In this document: piece after piece, positions 1-5,632 of the stretch
Layout: the number at the start of each line of letters is the position of its first letter
Position numbering within the stretch: position 1 is the first letter of the stretch
Source: a virus
DNA length: 26,555 nt
IMG/VR virus record: IMGVR_UViG_3300030333_005726
Coordinates: 1 to 26,555 of that record
Strand: one strand, 5' to 3'
Position numbers and translations under genes: made by a program
Notes under the pieces: generated by a model
The model's database searches: none
The model's input: only the letters and a program-made list of their open reading frames with translations
Told to the model about the DNA's origin: nothing

Positions 1-790
1 ATGGATCGAGGATAGTATCATTTAGTGCTGAACCTGCTTTAATACATGGGATGATTAATTCAGGTGGGAAAGTAGCAAAATGAGCACCCTTATATGGTCT
101 CTTAGTTATACTCCATACACTACGTTTATTCTTCTTTGGATATGATTTAGTGAGACCAGTATGAGGTGATAAACCTGTACCCTCATTGTGATATTTGCCT
201 TTTGATCTATCTCTTGTTCCCCAATCTTTAGCAGGTTCTTTAATAGCATCATTGTCATAATAATAGTTCTTACTCTTACTTAAGAGGAAGATATATTCAT
301 GTGATTTAGTACATCTATCTCTCACACTTTCAGGCATTGGATTAGGTTTATGCCAGATAATATCTTGTCTTAAATACCATCCATCTGCCCTCAATGCAAA
401 TGCTAACATCCAAGGAATACCAATTAAATCTTTATCTTTATATCCATTTAGTTTGTTAGATCTACGAGGTGTAGTTACAGGTAAATCTTGTCTATTAGTA
501 GAGAATGTTTGTTTAGGGATACATCCATCTTTCCTGTAATTATAATAACTATCACCAATATTCAACCACAATGTACCATCATCAGTCAATACATTTCTAA
601 CTTCTCTGAATACTTTCACCATCTCGTTAACATATTCTTCTGGTGATTGTTCTTGTCCTATCTGTTCATTTTCTCCTCCATAATCTCTTAATCCGTAATA
701 TGGTGGGGATGTTACACACATCCTCGCTGAATTTGGTAGAAATGCTGATAATGTCTTACGACAATCACCAAATAAAATTGTGTCTTTCAT
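1..790 (-). CDS. Site-specific DNA methyltransferase, beta class (partial, 3' end beyond window)
   Basis: 263 residues are visible from ATG at 790-788, and the frame stays open to base 1. Near the N-terminus, after LFGDC, is TSPPYYGLRDYG (about residues 27-38), the catalytic motif IV of amino-methyltransferases (N6-adenine or N4-cytosine). The body continues with IGDSYYNY, a QDIIWHKPNPMPES segment and a SHEYIFLLSKSKNYYYD segment, all typical of phage DNA methylases. The visible end reads SALNDTILDP, so the SAM-binding motif (DPFxGSG) should begin just outside the window. Motif IV before motif I is the beta-class order. There is no Shine-Dalgarno; instead TATAAT lies six bases before the ATG, just after a terminator. 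Function as a DNA methylase is firm; the target base and site are unknown. It is the second methylase of this region. Confidence 0.9.
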   Translation of the reverse strand, partial: MKDTILFGDCRKTLSAFLPNSARMCVTSPPYYGLRDYGGENEQIGQEQSPEEYVNEMVKVFREVRNVLTDDGTLWLNIGDSYYNYRKDGCIPKQTFSTNRQDLPVTTPRRSNKLNGYKDKDLIGIPWMLAFALRADGWYLRQDIIWHKPNPMPESVRDRCTKSHEYIFLLSKSKNYYYDNDAIKEPAKDWGTRDRSKGKYHNEGTGLSPHTGLTKSYPKKNKRSVWSITKRPYKGAHFATFPPELIIPCIKAGSALNDTILDP

Positions 791-796
791 GTGCAT

Positions 797-825
797 ATTA
801 TACATTAAAAAAGAGGGTTTTGCAA
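797..825 (-). promoter_or_regulatory. Putative sigma70-type promoter of the methyltransferase gene
   Basis: On the minus strand a perfect TATAAT (802-797) is preceded, after a 17-base spacer, by TTGCAA (825-820), which matches 4 of 6 bases of the -35 consensus. The -35 lies in the terminator loop and 3' arm. The expected transcription start falls at or next to the A of the ATG at 790, implying a leaderless message. Inferred from sequence only. Confidence 0.5.
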
Positions 826-838
826 CCCTCTTTTTATT
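807..838. terminator. Bidirectional rho-independent terminator
   Basis: A hairpin with a stem of about ten base pairs (AAGAGGGTT paired with AACCCTCTT) and a 3-4 base loop is flanked by an A-run on one side and a T-run on the other, so it reads as an intrinsic terminator on both strands. It lies between the stop of the small gene at 858 and the start of the methyltransferase at 790, separating the two transcripts. It is the only clear intrinsic terminator found in the window. Confidence 0.85.
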
Positions 839-857
839 TAATTGTTCTAATTGTCCG

Positions 858-1019
858 TTACACTAATAACTCTGAACATACCCTCCTACAACTATTTTGG
901 TCATCTTCGCAATCAATTAAGCACTCAAAGTAGTCGTCTATCTTATCATCTTGAGATGAATTATCTGCACTATGTTTCCAATGTGCCATCTGATTGAATG
1001 AAATTAAACTATTGGACAA
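858..1019 (-). CDS. Small Cys-containing hypothetical protein, TTG start
   Basis: 53 residues if translation starts at TTG (1019-1017). That codon has a perfect AAGGAGG (1031-1025) five bases upstream, whereas the in-frame ATG at 989 (43 residues) has no ribosome site, so TTG is preferred. The C-terminal half is acidic with four cysteines in the pattern FECLIDCEDDQNSCRRVCSE. The C-x3-C and C-x3-C spacing could bind a metal or form a helical hairpin. No family is recognised, although the acidic Cys-rich end resembles small conserved cyanophage proteins. The gene ends 20 bases before the terminator at 807-838 and is preceded by a leader with a late-promoter octamer at 1110-1117. Confidence 0.65.
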   Translation of the reverse strand: MSNSLISFNQMAHWKHSADNSSQDDKIDDYFECLIDCEDDQNSCRRVCSELLV

Positions 1020-1165
1020 TTAGACCTCCTTCGTAAACATTAAACTCATAATATAATGAGGTTTCAGTTCATCTTGTTACTCCTAATTGTACCTTTCGGT
1101 GACTACCATTATTTATAACAAATGTGATGAATTGAACACCTTAAGTTAATAAAAATAAATGCCTA
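1020..1165. other. Intergenic leader with late promoter and mini-ORFs (minus strand)
   Basis: On the minus strand this stretch holds a TATAAATA octamer (1117-1110), then very short reading frames: MVVTERYN starting right after the octamer, ATG-AAC-TGA behind an AGGAGT ribosome site, and MSLMFTKEV whose TAA stop directly abuts the TTG start of the next gene. A 5-bp inverted repeat (CTCAT/ATGAG) lies at 1045-1060. This may be a translated leader; nothing larger is coded here. Confidence 0.4.
1110..1117 (-). promoter_or_regulatory. T4-type late promoter octamer TATAAATA
   Basis: A perfect TATAAATA on the minus strand, identical to the T4 late consensus. It lies about 90 bases before the TTG start at 1019, a longer leader than at the other late promoters of this window (20-33 bases). 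Confidence 0.55.
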
Positions 1166-1510
1166 TTAACTTTTCTTATACCATACAAATACACCAACAA
1201 TAAATGATATGATGAGTATTGGTAACCAGAACTCAACAACAATTAATACAGTTGCCAATATTGGAATTAATAATAATAAATTACCAATCGCTGTAAAGTC
1301 TGGTGTGTTCATGTGTCTAGGTGTTATATGATTAGTATAATCATAATCATTAGATGACACTGATGAACCTTTATACAATACTCTTAAAACTGGAAGTCCA
1401 TACTGTGACTCAGCAAGTAATCTTGCCTCATCTTCGTACATACAATCATCAACGATTACAGTCTTATTGTAACCATTATCACGTTGTAATAGGACTTCGT
1501 ATTTATTCAT
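1166..1510 (-). CDS. Small membrane protein, hypothetical
   Basis: 114 residues. The soluble N-terminal domain (about 1-65) begins MNKYEVLLQRDNGYNKTVIV and contains a DDCMYEDEARLLAESQYG segment. The C-terminal third has two hydrophobic stretches (about 75-92 and 94-109, with a short turn at FWLP) and ends in basic KKS. It is therefore probably anchored in the host inner membrane by one hairpin or two spans. The start overlaps the stop of the preceding gene as ATGA (1507-1510), suggesting translational coupling. No homologue is recognised. Confidence 0.75.
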   Translation of the reverse strand: MNKYEVLLQRDNGYNKTVIVDDCMYEDEARLLAESQYGLPVLRVLYKGSSVSSNDYDYTNHITPRHMNTPDFTAIGNLLLLIPILATVLIVVEFWLPILIISFIVGVFVWYKKS

Positions 1511-1635
1511 AATTGATCTAATACATCATAGATAGCATCATCTTCAGTACCTAATACTGATGATACCCACTCATCCTCATTATCTTGACAGTTATCATAC
1601 TTTTGATCGTAATCAACTGTTAGTTTTTTGGTCAT
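1507..1635 (-). CDS. Small acidic hypothetical protein
   Basis: 42 residues from ATG at 1635-1633, beginning MTKKLTVDYDQKYDNC and ending AIYDVLDQL. It is strongly acidic after residue 8. The gene is embedded in a translationally linked string: its start lies 23 bases inside the preceding gene (stop at 1613) and its TGA overlaps the next ATG as ATGA. A weak AGAGGA ribosome site lies upstream. It is too short for routine ORF filters. Function unknown. Confidence 0.6.
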   Translation of the reverse strand: MTKKLTVDYDQKYDNCQDNEDEWVSSVLGTEDDAIYDVLDQL

Positions 1636-1801
1636 AACCAAATCCTCTGTTTTGAATTTGTCGGGTTTTTTCCTTCTCATCTAATAGTTTTTGAAGAGAA
1701 GTTTTTAGTTTGATAAGTTCCTCATCATTATATAAATGAGGTTGTTTAAGTGCCTTTCGGATGTACTTAATTTGTAACTTATCAGAGAAGAATTTTCTCA
1801 T
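1613..1801 (-). CDS. Small basic helical hypothetical protein
   Basis: 62 residues, Lys-rich and mostly predicted helix (KLQIKYIRKALKQ, then ELIKLKTSLQKLLDEKEK, a likely coiled-coil segment), with a polar tail QNRGFGYDQKTNS. Its last codons overlap the start of the next small gene. There is no Shine-Dalgarno; TATATT lies six bases before the ATG, similar to the TATAAT arrangement before other genes of this region. Function unknown; a DNA- or protein-binding role is possible but not shown. Confidence 0.6.
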   Translation of the reverse strand: MRKFFSDKLQIKYIRKALKQPHLYNDEELIKLKTSLQKLLDEKEKTRQIQNRGFGYDQKTNS

Positions 1802-1847
1802 GTTGTTAATATACTATGGAATCGATTGAAATAGTAGTTTACTGTGA

Positions 1848-1869
1848 CACTATGTTAGGTGTCATAGTG
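1848..1869. repeat. Inverted repeat at the end of the ParB-like gene
   Basis: CACTATG (1848-1854) and CATAGTG (1863-1869) form a 7-bp stem with an 8-base loop; an alternative pairing is TGACAC (1845-1850) with GTGTCA (1859-1864). It covers the stop codon of the gene ending at 1855. It lacks a T-run, so it is not a classical terminator; it may stabilise the 3' end or bind a protein. Confidence 0.4.
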
Positions 1870-3015
1870 ATGTGAAATTGGTTCCTTTTCACCAGCAAAC
1901 TCAGAAGAATATAACCATGATGGTAGTGGAAGAGATCTATCTATAAAGAGTGCCTTATATAATTCATAACAAGACCTTAAGAAATTAACAAACTTTAGAT
2001 ATTCATTCGCTCTTTCTTTTGCTGCATCTTCAGGTTTAATTTTCCTATCAGGAGATAGTGCTGATATTATATTATATGTACCCTTCCATCCAGCATCATA
2101 ATGTGCAATGACTTTCTTAATTAAACCACTCATATTACCACCAAATGCAATATAATTTGTATATTTAATATGAGGACCATCATAATAATCACAAGTATCA
2201 TCCTTACTATCTGATGGAGTCCATAGAGGGAAATTTAGTTTAATGTGGTCATGTAAATCAGATGATTTCTTGTAAAATCTCCTTTCAGGTATCAAATCAG
2301 TGTTTATAATTACTCTACCAACATATCCTTTTGCTTTAGTCTTTGTTAGACCATAATCCATTAACTCTAAAATTACAATATCATTGTACTCAGATTTATC
2401 TGCTGCCTTTATCTTTAGATTTAGTGGTCTTCCTTCTATTAAATAATCTTCTATAACTGACGCAACAACGTCATCATCATCTCTTCGATTACTTGCAGTA
2501 TAATCATTATTTAATATCTTATTTGCAATCTTTTTAACTCTATCTTCTGGTATATCTGCTACCCATGCAATTATATACTCTTCACCTGCTCTTCCAGCAG
2601 CAGTCCATCTATGAGTTAAATTAACAATACGATACTTCTTTGTTTGACCGTTATTATTTACCCAGTTCGGACTACATGGTGCAACTATTCCCTGTAATTC
2701 ATAAGGATTCCATCTCTTATTACGAATATCATTTTCAATCTCATCACATGTTTTAGAATCAACAGTTTCATTTACTCTAGTTTGAAATGCCTGTGGTCTC
2801 TGTTCTAATGTTACCTTGTTATGTAAATGTTCTATTCCCCAAATGTCTTTAAGTGGTATTAACTTTAACTCTGCATCTTTATATTCTGGTAGTAAATCTT
2901 GAAGAGGACGACTATGCTGTTTACACCTATCTAATAGTTCTTCTGTAAAACAAAAAGCATTAGGCATACTAAACTTCTTTTCTAAACCTGAAACGTCATC
3001 TGTAGTTGTTGTCAT
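1855..3015 (-). CDS. ParB-like domain protein next to DNA methyltransferase
   Basis: 386 residues. The first ~150 residues resemble the ParB/sulfiredoxin-like N-terminal fold: LKLIPLKDIWG (about 50-60), then GIVAP (109-113) followed by KYRIVNLTHRWTAAGRAGEE (about 127-146), which corresponds to the family's pattern of a hydrophobic strand, a 'GxRR'-like stretch and an alanine-rich helix. An exact GERR box is absent (THRW instead), so nuclease or NTPase activity cannot be assumed. The remainder (about 150-386) is unassigned. The start ATG overlaps the stop of the methyltransferase gene as ATGA, so both are translated together. ParB-like proteins are frequently paired or fused with phage DNA methylases, which fits a DNA-binding or targeting partner. 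The assignment is moderate. Confidence 0.6.
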   Translation of the reverse strand: MTTTTDDVSGLEKKFSMPNAFCFTEELLDRCKQHSRPLQDLLPEYKDAELKLIPLKDIWGIEHLHNKVTLEQRPQAFQTRVNETVDSKTCDEIENDIRNKRWNPYELQGIVAPCSPNWVNNNGQTKKYRIVNLTHRWTAAGRAGEEYIIAWVADIPEDRVKKIANKILNNDYTASNRRDDDDVVASVIEDYLIEGRPLNLKIKAADKSEYNDIVILELMDYGLTKTKAKGYVGRVIINTDLIPERRFYKKSSDLHDHIKLNFPLWTPSDSKDDTCDYYDGPHIKYTNYIAFGGNMSGLIKKVIAHYDAGWKGTYNIISALSPDRKIKPEDAAKERANEYLKFVNFLRSCYELYKALFIDRSLPLPSWLYSSEFAGEKEPISHHYDT

Positions 3016-3788
3016 AGTATTGTAGTTAGATCGATTGGGATTGATTTGATTCTTTCATTAGATATTCTAACATATTCTGGTGATGTGTCAATACCTATGA
3101 AAGATCTATTTAATTTAATTGCTGCTACTCCAGTTGAACCTGAACCCATACAATTATCTAATACAGTTTCACCTTCATTGGAATATGTTTTAATTAACCA
3201 CTCCATTAATGGTACTGGTTTCTGTGTTGGATGTACTTGTTGTTGTGCAGAGAAGTTTCTTGGAATGTTAAGAATTGATTTAGGATAACGTGTTCCTTTA
3301 TTCTCAAATTCTTTGCGTGGTTTCATACCATATCCATGATCGTTCTTTTTACCTACATAACCTTCTGGGTTCTTACTCACTCTTTTAAATGGTTCTCCTT
3401 TAGTCATTTGTGGATTATATGTACCACCAGCATTTTTATAGAATATTAATATATTCTCATGCACTTTCATTGGTCTCTTCTTTGCAAGACCTGGTGATCC
3501 ACACTTATTCTTATTCCATATAATTTCATATCTAAACCAATCTATCTTAGAACATATTAATTGAGATGTGAATGGTTGAGAACCGAACAAACATATAATA
3601 CCTTTAGGTTTAATTATCCTACCATATTGTTCCCACATTTTATTATAATCTAGGACTGAATCCCATTTAATAGATGTAGTACCGTATGGTAAATCACAAC
3701 ATATTAAATCAATAGACTCATCATCTATTGATTTCATCACCTCTAAACAATCGCCTTCATGTAATTTACAGTTCTTCAAATCCATCAT
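3012..3788 (-). CDS. Site-specific DNA methyltransferase, beta class
   Basis: 258 residues, a full-length compact DNA amino-methyltransferase. Motif IV is DLPYGTTSIKWDS (about 32-44; DLPY instead of the usual DPPY), IIKPKGIICLFG is the motif V-like strand, HPTQKPVPLMEWLIKTYS (186-203) is the segment typical of N6-adenine/N4-cytosine methylases, and DNCMGSGSTGVAA (211-223) is the SAM-binding motif, followed by the acidic FIGID. Motif IV before motif I gives the beta order. The start (ATGATG at 3788) lies inside the end of the preceding restriction-like gene and the stop overlaps the ParB-like gene. It probably transfers a methyl group from SAM to adenine or cytosine in a short DNA site. The site is unknown. 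Confidence 0.92.
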   Translation of the reverse strand: MMDLKNCKLHEGDCLEVMKSIDDESIDLICCDLPYGTTSIKWDSVLDYNKMWEQYGRIIKPKGIICLFGSQPFTSQLICSKIDWFRYEIIWNKNKCGSPGLAKKRPMKVHENILIFYKNAGGTYNPQMTKGEPFKRVSKNPEGYVGKKNDHGYGMKPRKEFENKGTRYPKSILNIPRNFSAQQQVHPTQKPVPLMEWLIKTYSNEGETVLDNCMGSGSTGVAAIKLNRSFIGIDTSPEYVRISNERIKSIPIDLTTIL

Positions 3789-4374
3789 GTGATGTAATCT
3801 TTTTGCGTACTGATTCCTTATAAGATTCTACCAGAAAATCATATGATTGTAAATAGTCTCTTTGTACAGGATGTATATTATCTCTCCATTTAATCTGAAA
3901 TGGTAGGTTATTACCATTAGATGTTAGTTTACTCAATGATTTAAGTGATTGTAAATATACAACACCAGTTACCTTATTAAGTACAATTATATAATAATCT
4001 CTAGGTATTGATTGTGATGAGTTCTCTTGTAGTTTAGTTTGAAAACTCTTCCATGATGTACATGTAACATCCTCCTCTGGAAGATTAGTTAGTGCATATA
4101 ATATTGCTGCTTTAGATGAAAAGTTATCTGCTGCACTCCCAAACTTAGATGATTTAATATTAGTAGGATAACCAAATAGTTTAAGATCCCACCAACATCT
4201 TGCTTTAGGTTTCTCTACATCATCACCATATCTTTCGATAAGAAGATCTATAATAGTATCTTCATCATCAATACTATTAACTCTACCATCCTCATGTGAT
4301 TCACTCACTTGGATAGTTAATTGATTGAGGTAATGAACTGCCTCAACGAGTTTAGGTGGGAATTGTAATTTCAT
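3766..4374 (-). CDS. Putative restriction endonuclease-like protein (PD-(D/E)xK type)
   Basis: 202 residues from the ATG at 4374; an upstream ATG at 4416 would add 14 residues (MTSCHHMGFMYNSI). The shorter form is preferred because TATAAT sits six bases before it and the extra residues coincide with an inverted repeat. The centre reads CWWDLKLFGYPTNIKSS and is followed by ADNFSSKAAILYAL. An Asp, eight residues, then N-I-K in a hydrophobic strand, followed by an ADN-type helix, resembles the active-site region of some type II restriction enzymes (the NgoPII-like group; family named from memory). The usual second acidic residue is Asn here. Its 3' end overlaps the methyltransferase start by 23 bases, the gene order of a restriction-modification pair. 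It could also be an inactive or different nuclease. Confidence 0.55.
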   Translation of the reverse strand: MKLQFPPKLVEAVHYLNQLTIQVSESHEDGRVNSIDDEDTIIDLLIERYGDDVEKPKARCWWDLKLFGYPTNIKSSKFGSAADNFSSKAAILYALTNLPEEDVTCTSWKSFQTKLQENSSQSIPRDYYIIVLNKVTGVVYLQSLKSLSKLTSNGNNLPFQIKWRDNIHPVQRDYLQSYDFLVESYKESVRKKITSHDGFEEL

Positions 4375-4376
4375 AA

Positions 4377-4382
4377 TACTAT
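4377..4382 (-). promoter_or_regulatory. Hypothetical: TATAAT-like hexamer before restriction-like gene
   Basis: The minus strand reads TATAAT (reverse complement of ATTATA at 4381-4386, with six bases to the ATG at 4374). No convincing -35 hexamer lies 16-18 bases upstream. The spacing equals that seen before the genes starting at 790 and 22589. Confidence 0.35.
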
Positions 4383-4398
4383 TATACATGAACCCCAT

Positions 4399-4423
4399 GT
4401 GATGACATGAGGTCATGTGTCAC
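4399..4423. repeat. Inverted repeat upstream of the restriction-like gene
   Basis: GTGATGACATGA, two bases GG, TCATGTGTCAC: a 6-bp perfect inner stem (ACATGA/TCATGT) extended by four pairs after a small bulge. It lies directly before the preferred start of the restriction-like gene and covers its alternative first ATG. It may be an operator or a translation-limiting hairpin. Confidence 0.45.
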
Positions 4424-4427
4424 TTAG

Positions 4428-4625
4428 TTAACTGCCATACCCTAAATGAAACTTCTGTATCATATTCTCAAGTTGATACCTCACCTCCTGATATGCTTCA
4501 GCAGTTAATAGTTTCTCTTTCTTTGCTTTAATTTCTAACTCTTTCATATATGATAAGAACGCATCCTTTAACAGTTGCTTTTCACTATCATCTAATAATA
4601 TGCACTCAGGTAATTCAATATCCAT
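4428..4625 (-). CDS. Small helical hypothetical protein
   Basis: 65 residues with an acidic N-terminus (MDIELPECILLDDSEKQ) and a long Lys/Glu-rich helix (MKELEIKAKKEKLLTAEAYQ), ending FHLGYGS. A good ribosome site (GGGAG, part of the end of the preceding gene) precedes ATG 4625. It starts two bases after the preceding stop codon and ends just before the restriction-like gene, so it belongs to the same transcript. No family is recognised. Confidence 0.7.
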   Translation of the reverse strand: MDIELPECILLDDSEKQLLKDAFLSYMKELEIKAKKEKLLTAEAYQEVRYQLENMIQKFHLGYGS

Positions 4626-4627
4626 TG

Positions 4628-4960
4628 TTAATACTCCCTCTTTTCAGACATATAATAATCACCTAATGTTCCACTCATTAATGTTTCACTAATCTCACCA
4701 TTTGGTGTGGTGATAGTAGGTTCTACATGATTATTCTTTTTACCAAATGCTAATGGTTGAGAGTGTGGATTGTTCATCTCTTTACATTTTTGAATTACTA
4801 TTTCTCTTATCTCCATTAATTCATGGAAACATTTTTGATTATGAGCACAACCTCTTAATTGATGATCTGCCTTGTATACAGATTCAAGGAACAGGGTCAT
4901 TGCCCTGTCCCATTTTTCTTTTTTTGATTCATCATCATGAATCGTGTTCTGGTCTTTCAT
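4628..4960 (-). CDS. Hypothetical protein, helical with His/Cys residues
   Basis: 110 residues. After a polar head (MKDQNTIHDDESKKEKWDRA) comes a helical region containing CAHNQKCFHELMEIREIVIQ, where two Cys and two His lie close together; the C-terminal ~40 residues are low-complexity and probably flexible (TTPNGEISETLMSG). The ATG overlaps the TAA of the upstream small gene by one base (TAATG). Function unknown. Confidence 0.7.
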   Translation of the reverse strand: MKDQNTIHDDESKKEKWDRAMTLFLESVYKADHQLRGCAHNQKCFHELMEIREIVIQKCKEMNNPHSQPLAFGKKNNHVEPTITTPNGEISETLMSGTLGDYYMSEKREY

Positions 4961-5109
4961 TAAGTTTGGGTTGTGTATTCTATTTCTACTCCATCAAATG
5001 AAGCATCATCATACTCTAAGTCATCATCATCATAAAATGATTCTGGTATCAAACCAGGAGATTGATCCGATACATCAACTCCTGGTATTTTATTCTTTTC
5101 TAAGTCCAT
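4960..5109 (-). CDS. Very acidic small hypothetical protein
   Basis: 49 residues from ATG 5109-5107: MDLEKNKIPGVDVSDQSPGL, then a run of Asp and Glu (ESFYDDDDLEYDD) and the end VEIEYTTQT. GAGG lies about ten bases upstream inside the preceding gene, which it overlaps by ten bases; its stop overlaps the next start by one base. The composition suggests a disordered acidic protein that could bind basic partners such as the neighbouring basic protein; that link is inference. It is below the usual ORF size cut-off. Confidence 0.65.
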   Translation of the reverse strand: MDLEKNKIPGVDVSDQSPGLIPESFYDDDDLEYDDASFDGVEIEYTTQT

Positions 5110-5279
5110 TGTTGTTGATCCTCATAGTCAGTTTTAACTTTGTTTTTGTTCCTATAGTTGTCATAATTTCCTTCTCTAAATTCAGATCGATTTGTACCTC
5201 GTTGTCGCTTATCTCGTAGTGATTTACCTGGTGAAGAATATCCTCGTTCAGCACCACCACGCCTATAAGTTTTACCCAT
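5100..5279 (-). CDS. Very basic small hypothetical protein
   Basis: 59 residues from ATG 5279-5277: MGKTYRRGGAERGYSSPGKS followed by LRDKRQRGTNRSEFREG and a polar end DYEDQQQWT. Arg/Lys/Gly-rich, probably disordered, possibly nucleic-acid binding. It overlaps the start of the acidic gene at 5109 by ten bases, so the basic and acidic proteins are made from coupled genes. No homologue is recognised. Confidence 0.65.
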   Translation of the reverse strand: MGKTYRRGGAERGYSSPGKSLRDKRQRGTNRSEFREGNYDNYRNKNKVKTDYEDQQQWT

Positions 5280-5324
5280 TGTTCTTTAGAATAGTTTCAT
5301 GGACTACAAATGTATGTATGCAGA

Positions 5325-5567
5325 TTAATCAGTTCCAGACTGTGATCCTCGATACGGATTCACATACTCTTCCCTTAAAAGGGTAGGTTTAATTGATGTT
5401 TTCCTACTCTTATCATTTTGAATGACTTTTAATTCATCAAACACAAATCCAGAACCTTTAAGAAAATCATCAAGGTAATCAACTACCTCAGCGATATAAC
5501 ACGATTCAAATGATTTAGTAGTAGTAGATCCATCTTCATCGATAGATTGTAAATAAAATGAGGGCAT
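5325..5567 (-). CDS. Small conserved-type hypothetical protein
   Basis: 80 residues: an N-terminal strand MPSFYLQSIDEDGSTTTKSF, then a helix EVVDYLDDFLKGSGFVFDEL, a pattern seen in small conserved cyanophage proteins (recalled, not searched), and a polar tail ending QSGTD. The ATG is placed immediately after a nested hairpin (5568-5603), which may control its translation. It lies between the adhesin cassette and the modification region. Function unknown. Confidence 0.7.
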   Translation of the reverse strand: MPSFYLQSIDEDGSTTTKSFESCYIAEVVDYLDDFLKGSGFVFDELKVIQNDKSRKTSIKPTLLREEYVNPYRGSQSGTD

Positions 5568-5603
5568 CTTTCTGCTCTAATACTTCGCCAGTATAACAGA
5601 AAG
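5568..5603 (-). promoter_or_regulatory. Nested RNA hairpin abutting a start codon
   Basis: On the minus-strand message, CTTTCTG (5603-5597) pairs with CAGAAAG (5574-5568), and inside it ATACT pairs with AGTAT around the loop GGCGA. The outer 3' arm ends directly at the ATG of the gene at 5567 and hides the only weak purine-rich ribosome site. There is no T-run, so it is more likely a translation or processing element than an intrinsic terminator. Confidence 0.45.
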
Positions 5604-5632
5604 TTACCCTCTTTGTCTATATGTGTGACAGT

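Noticed and set aside
643-933. Plus-strand 96-codon frame
   Set aside because: Runs antisense through the methyltransferase start, the terminator and part of the small gene; no ribosome site.
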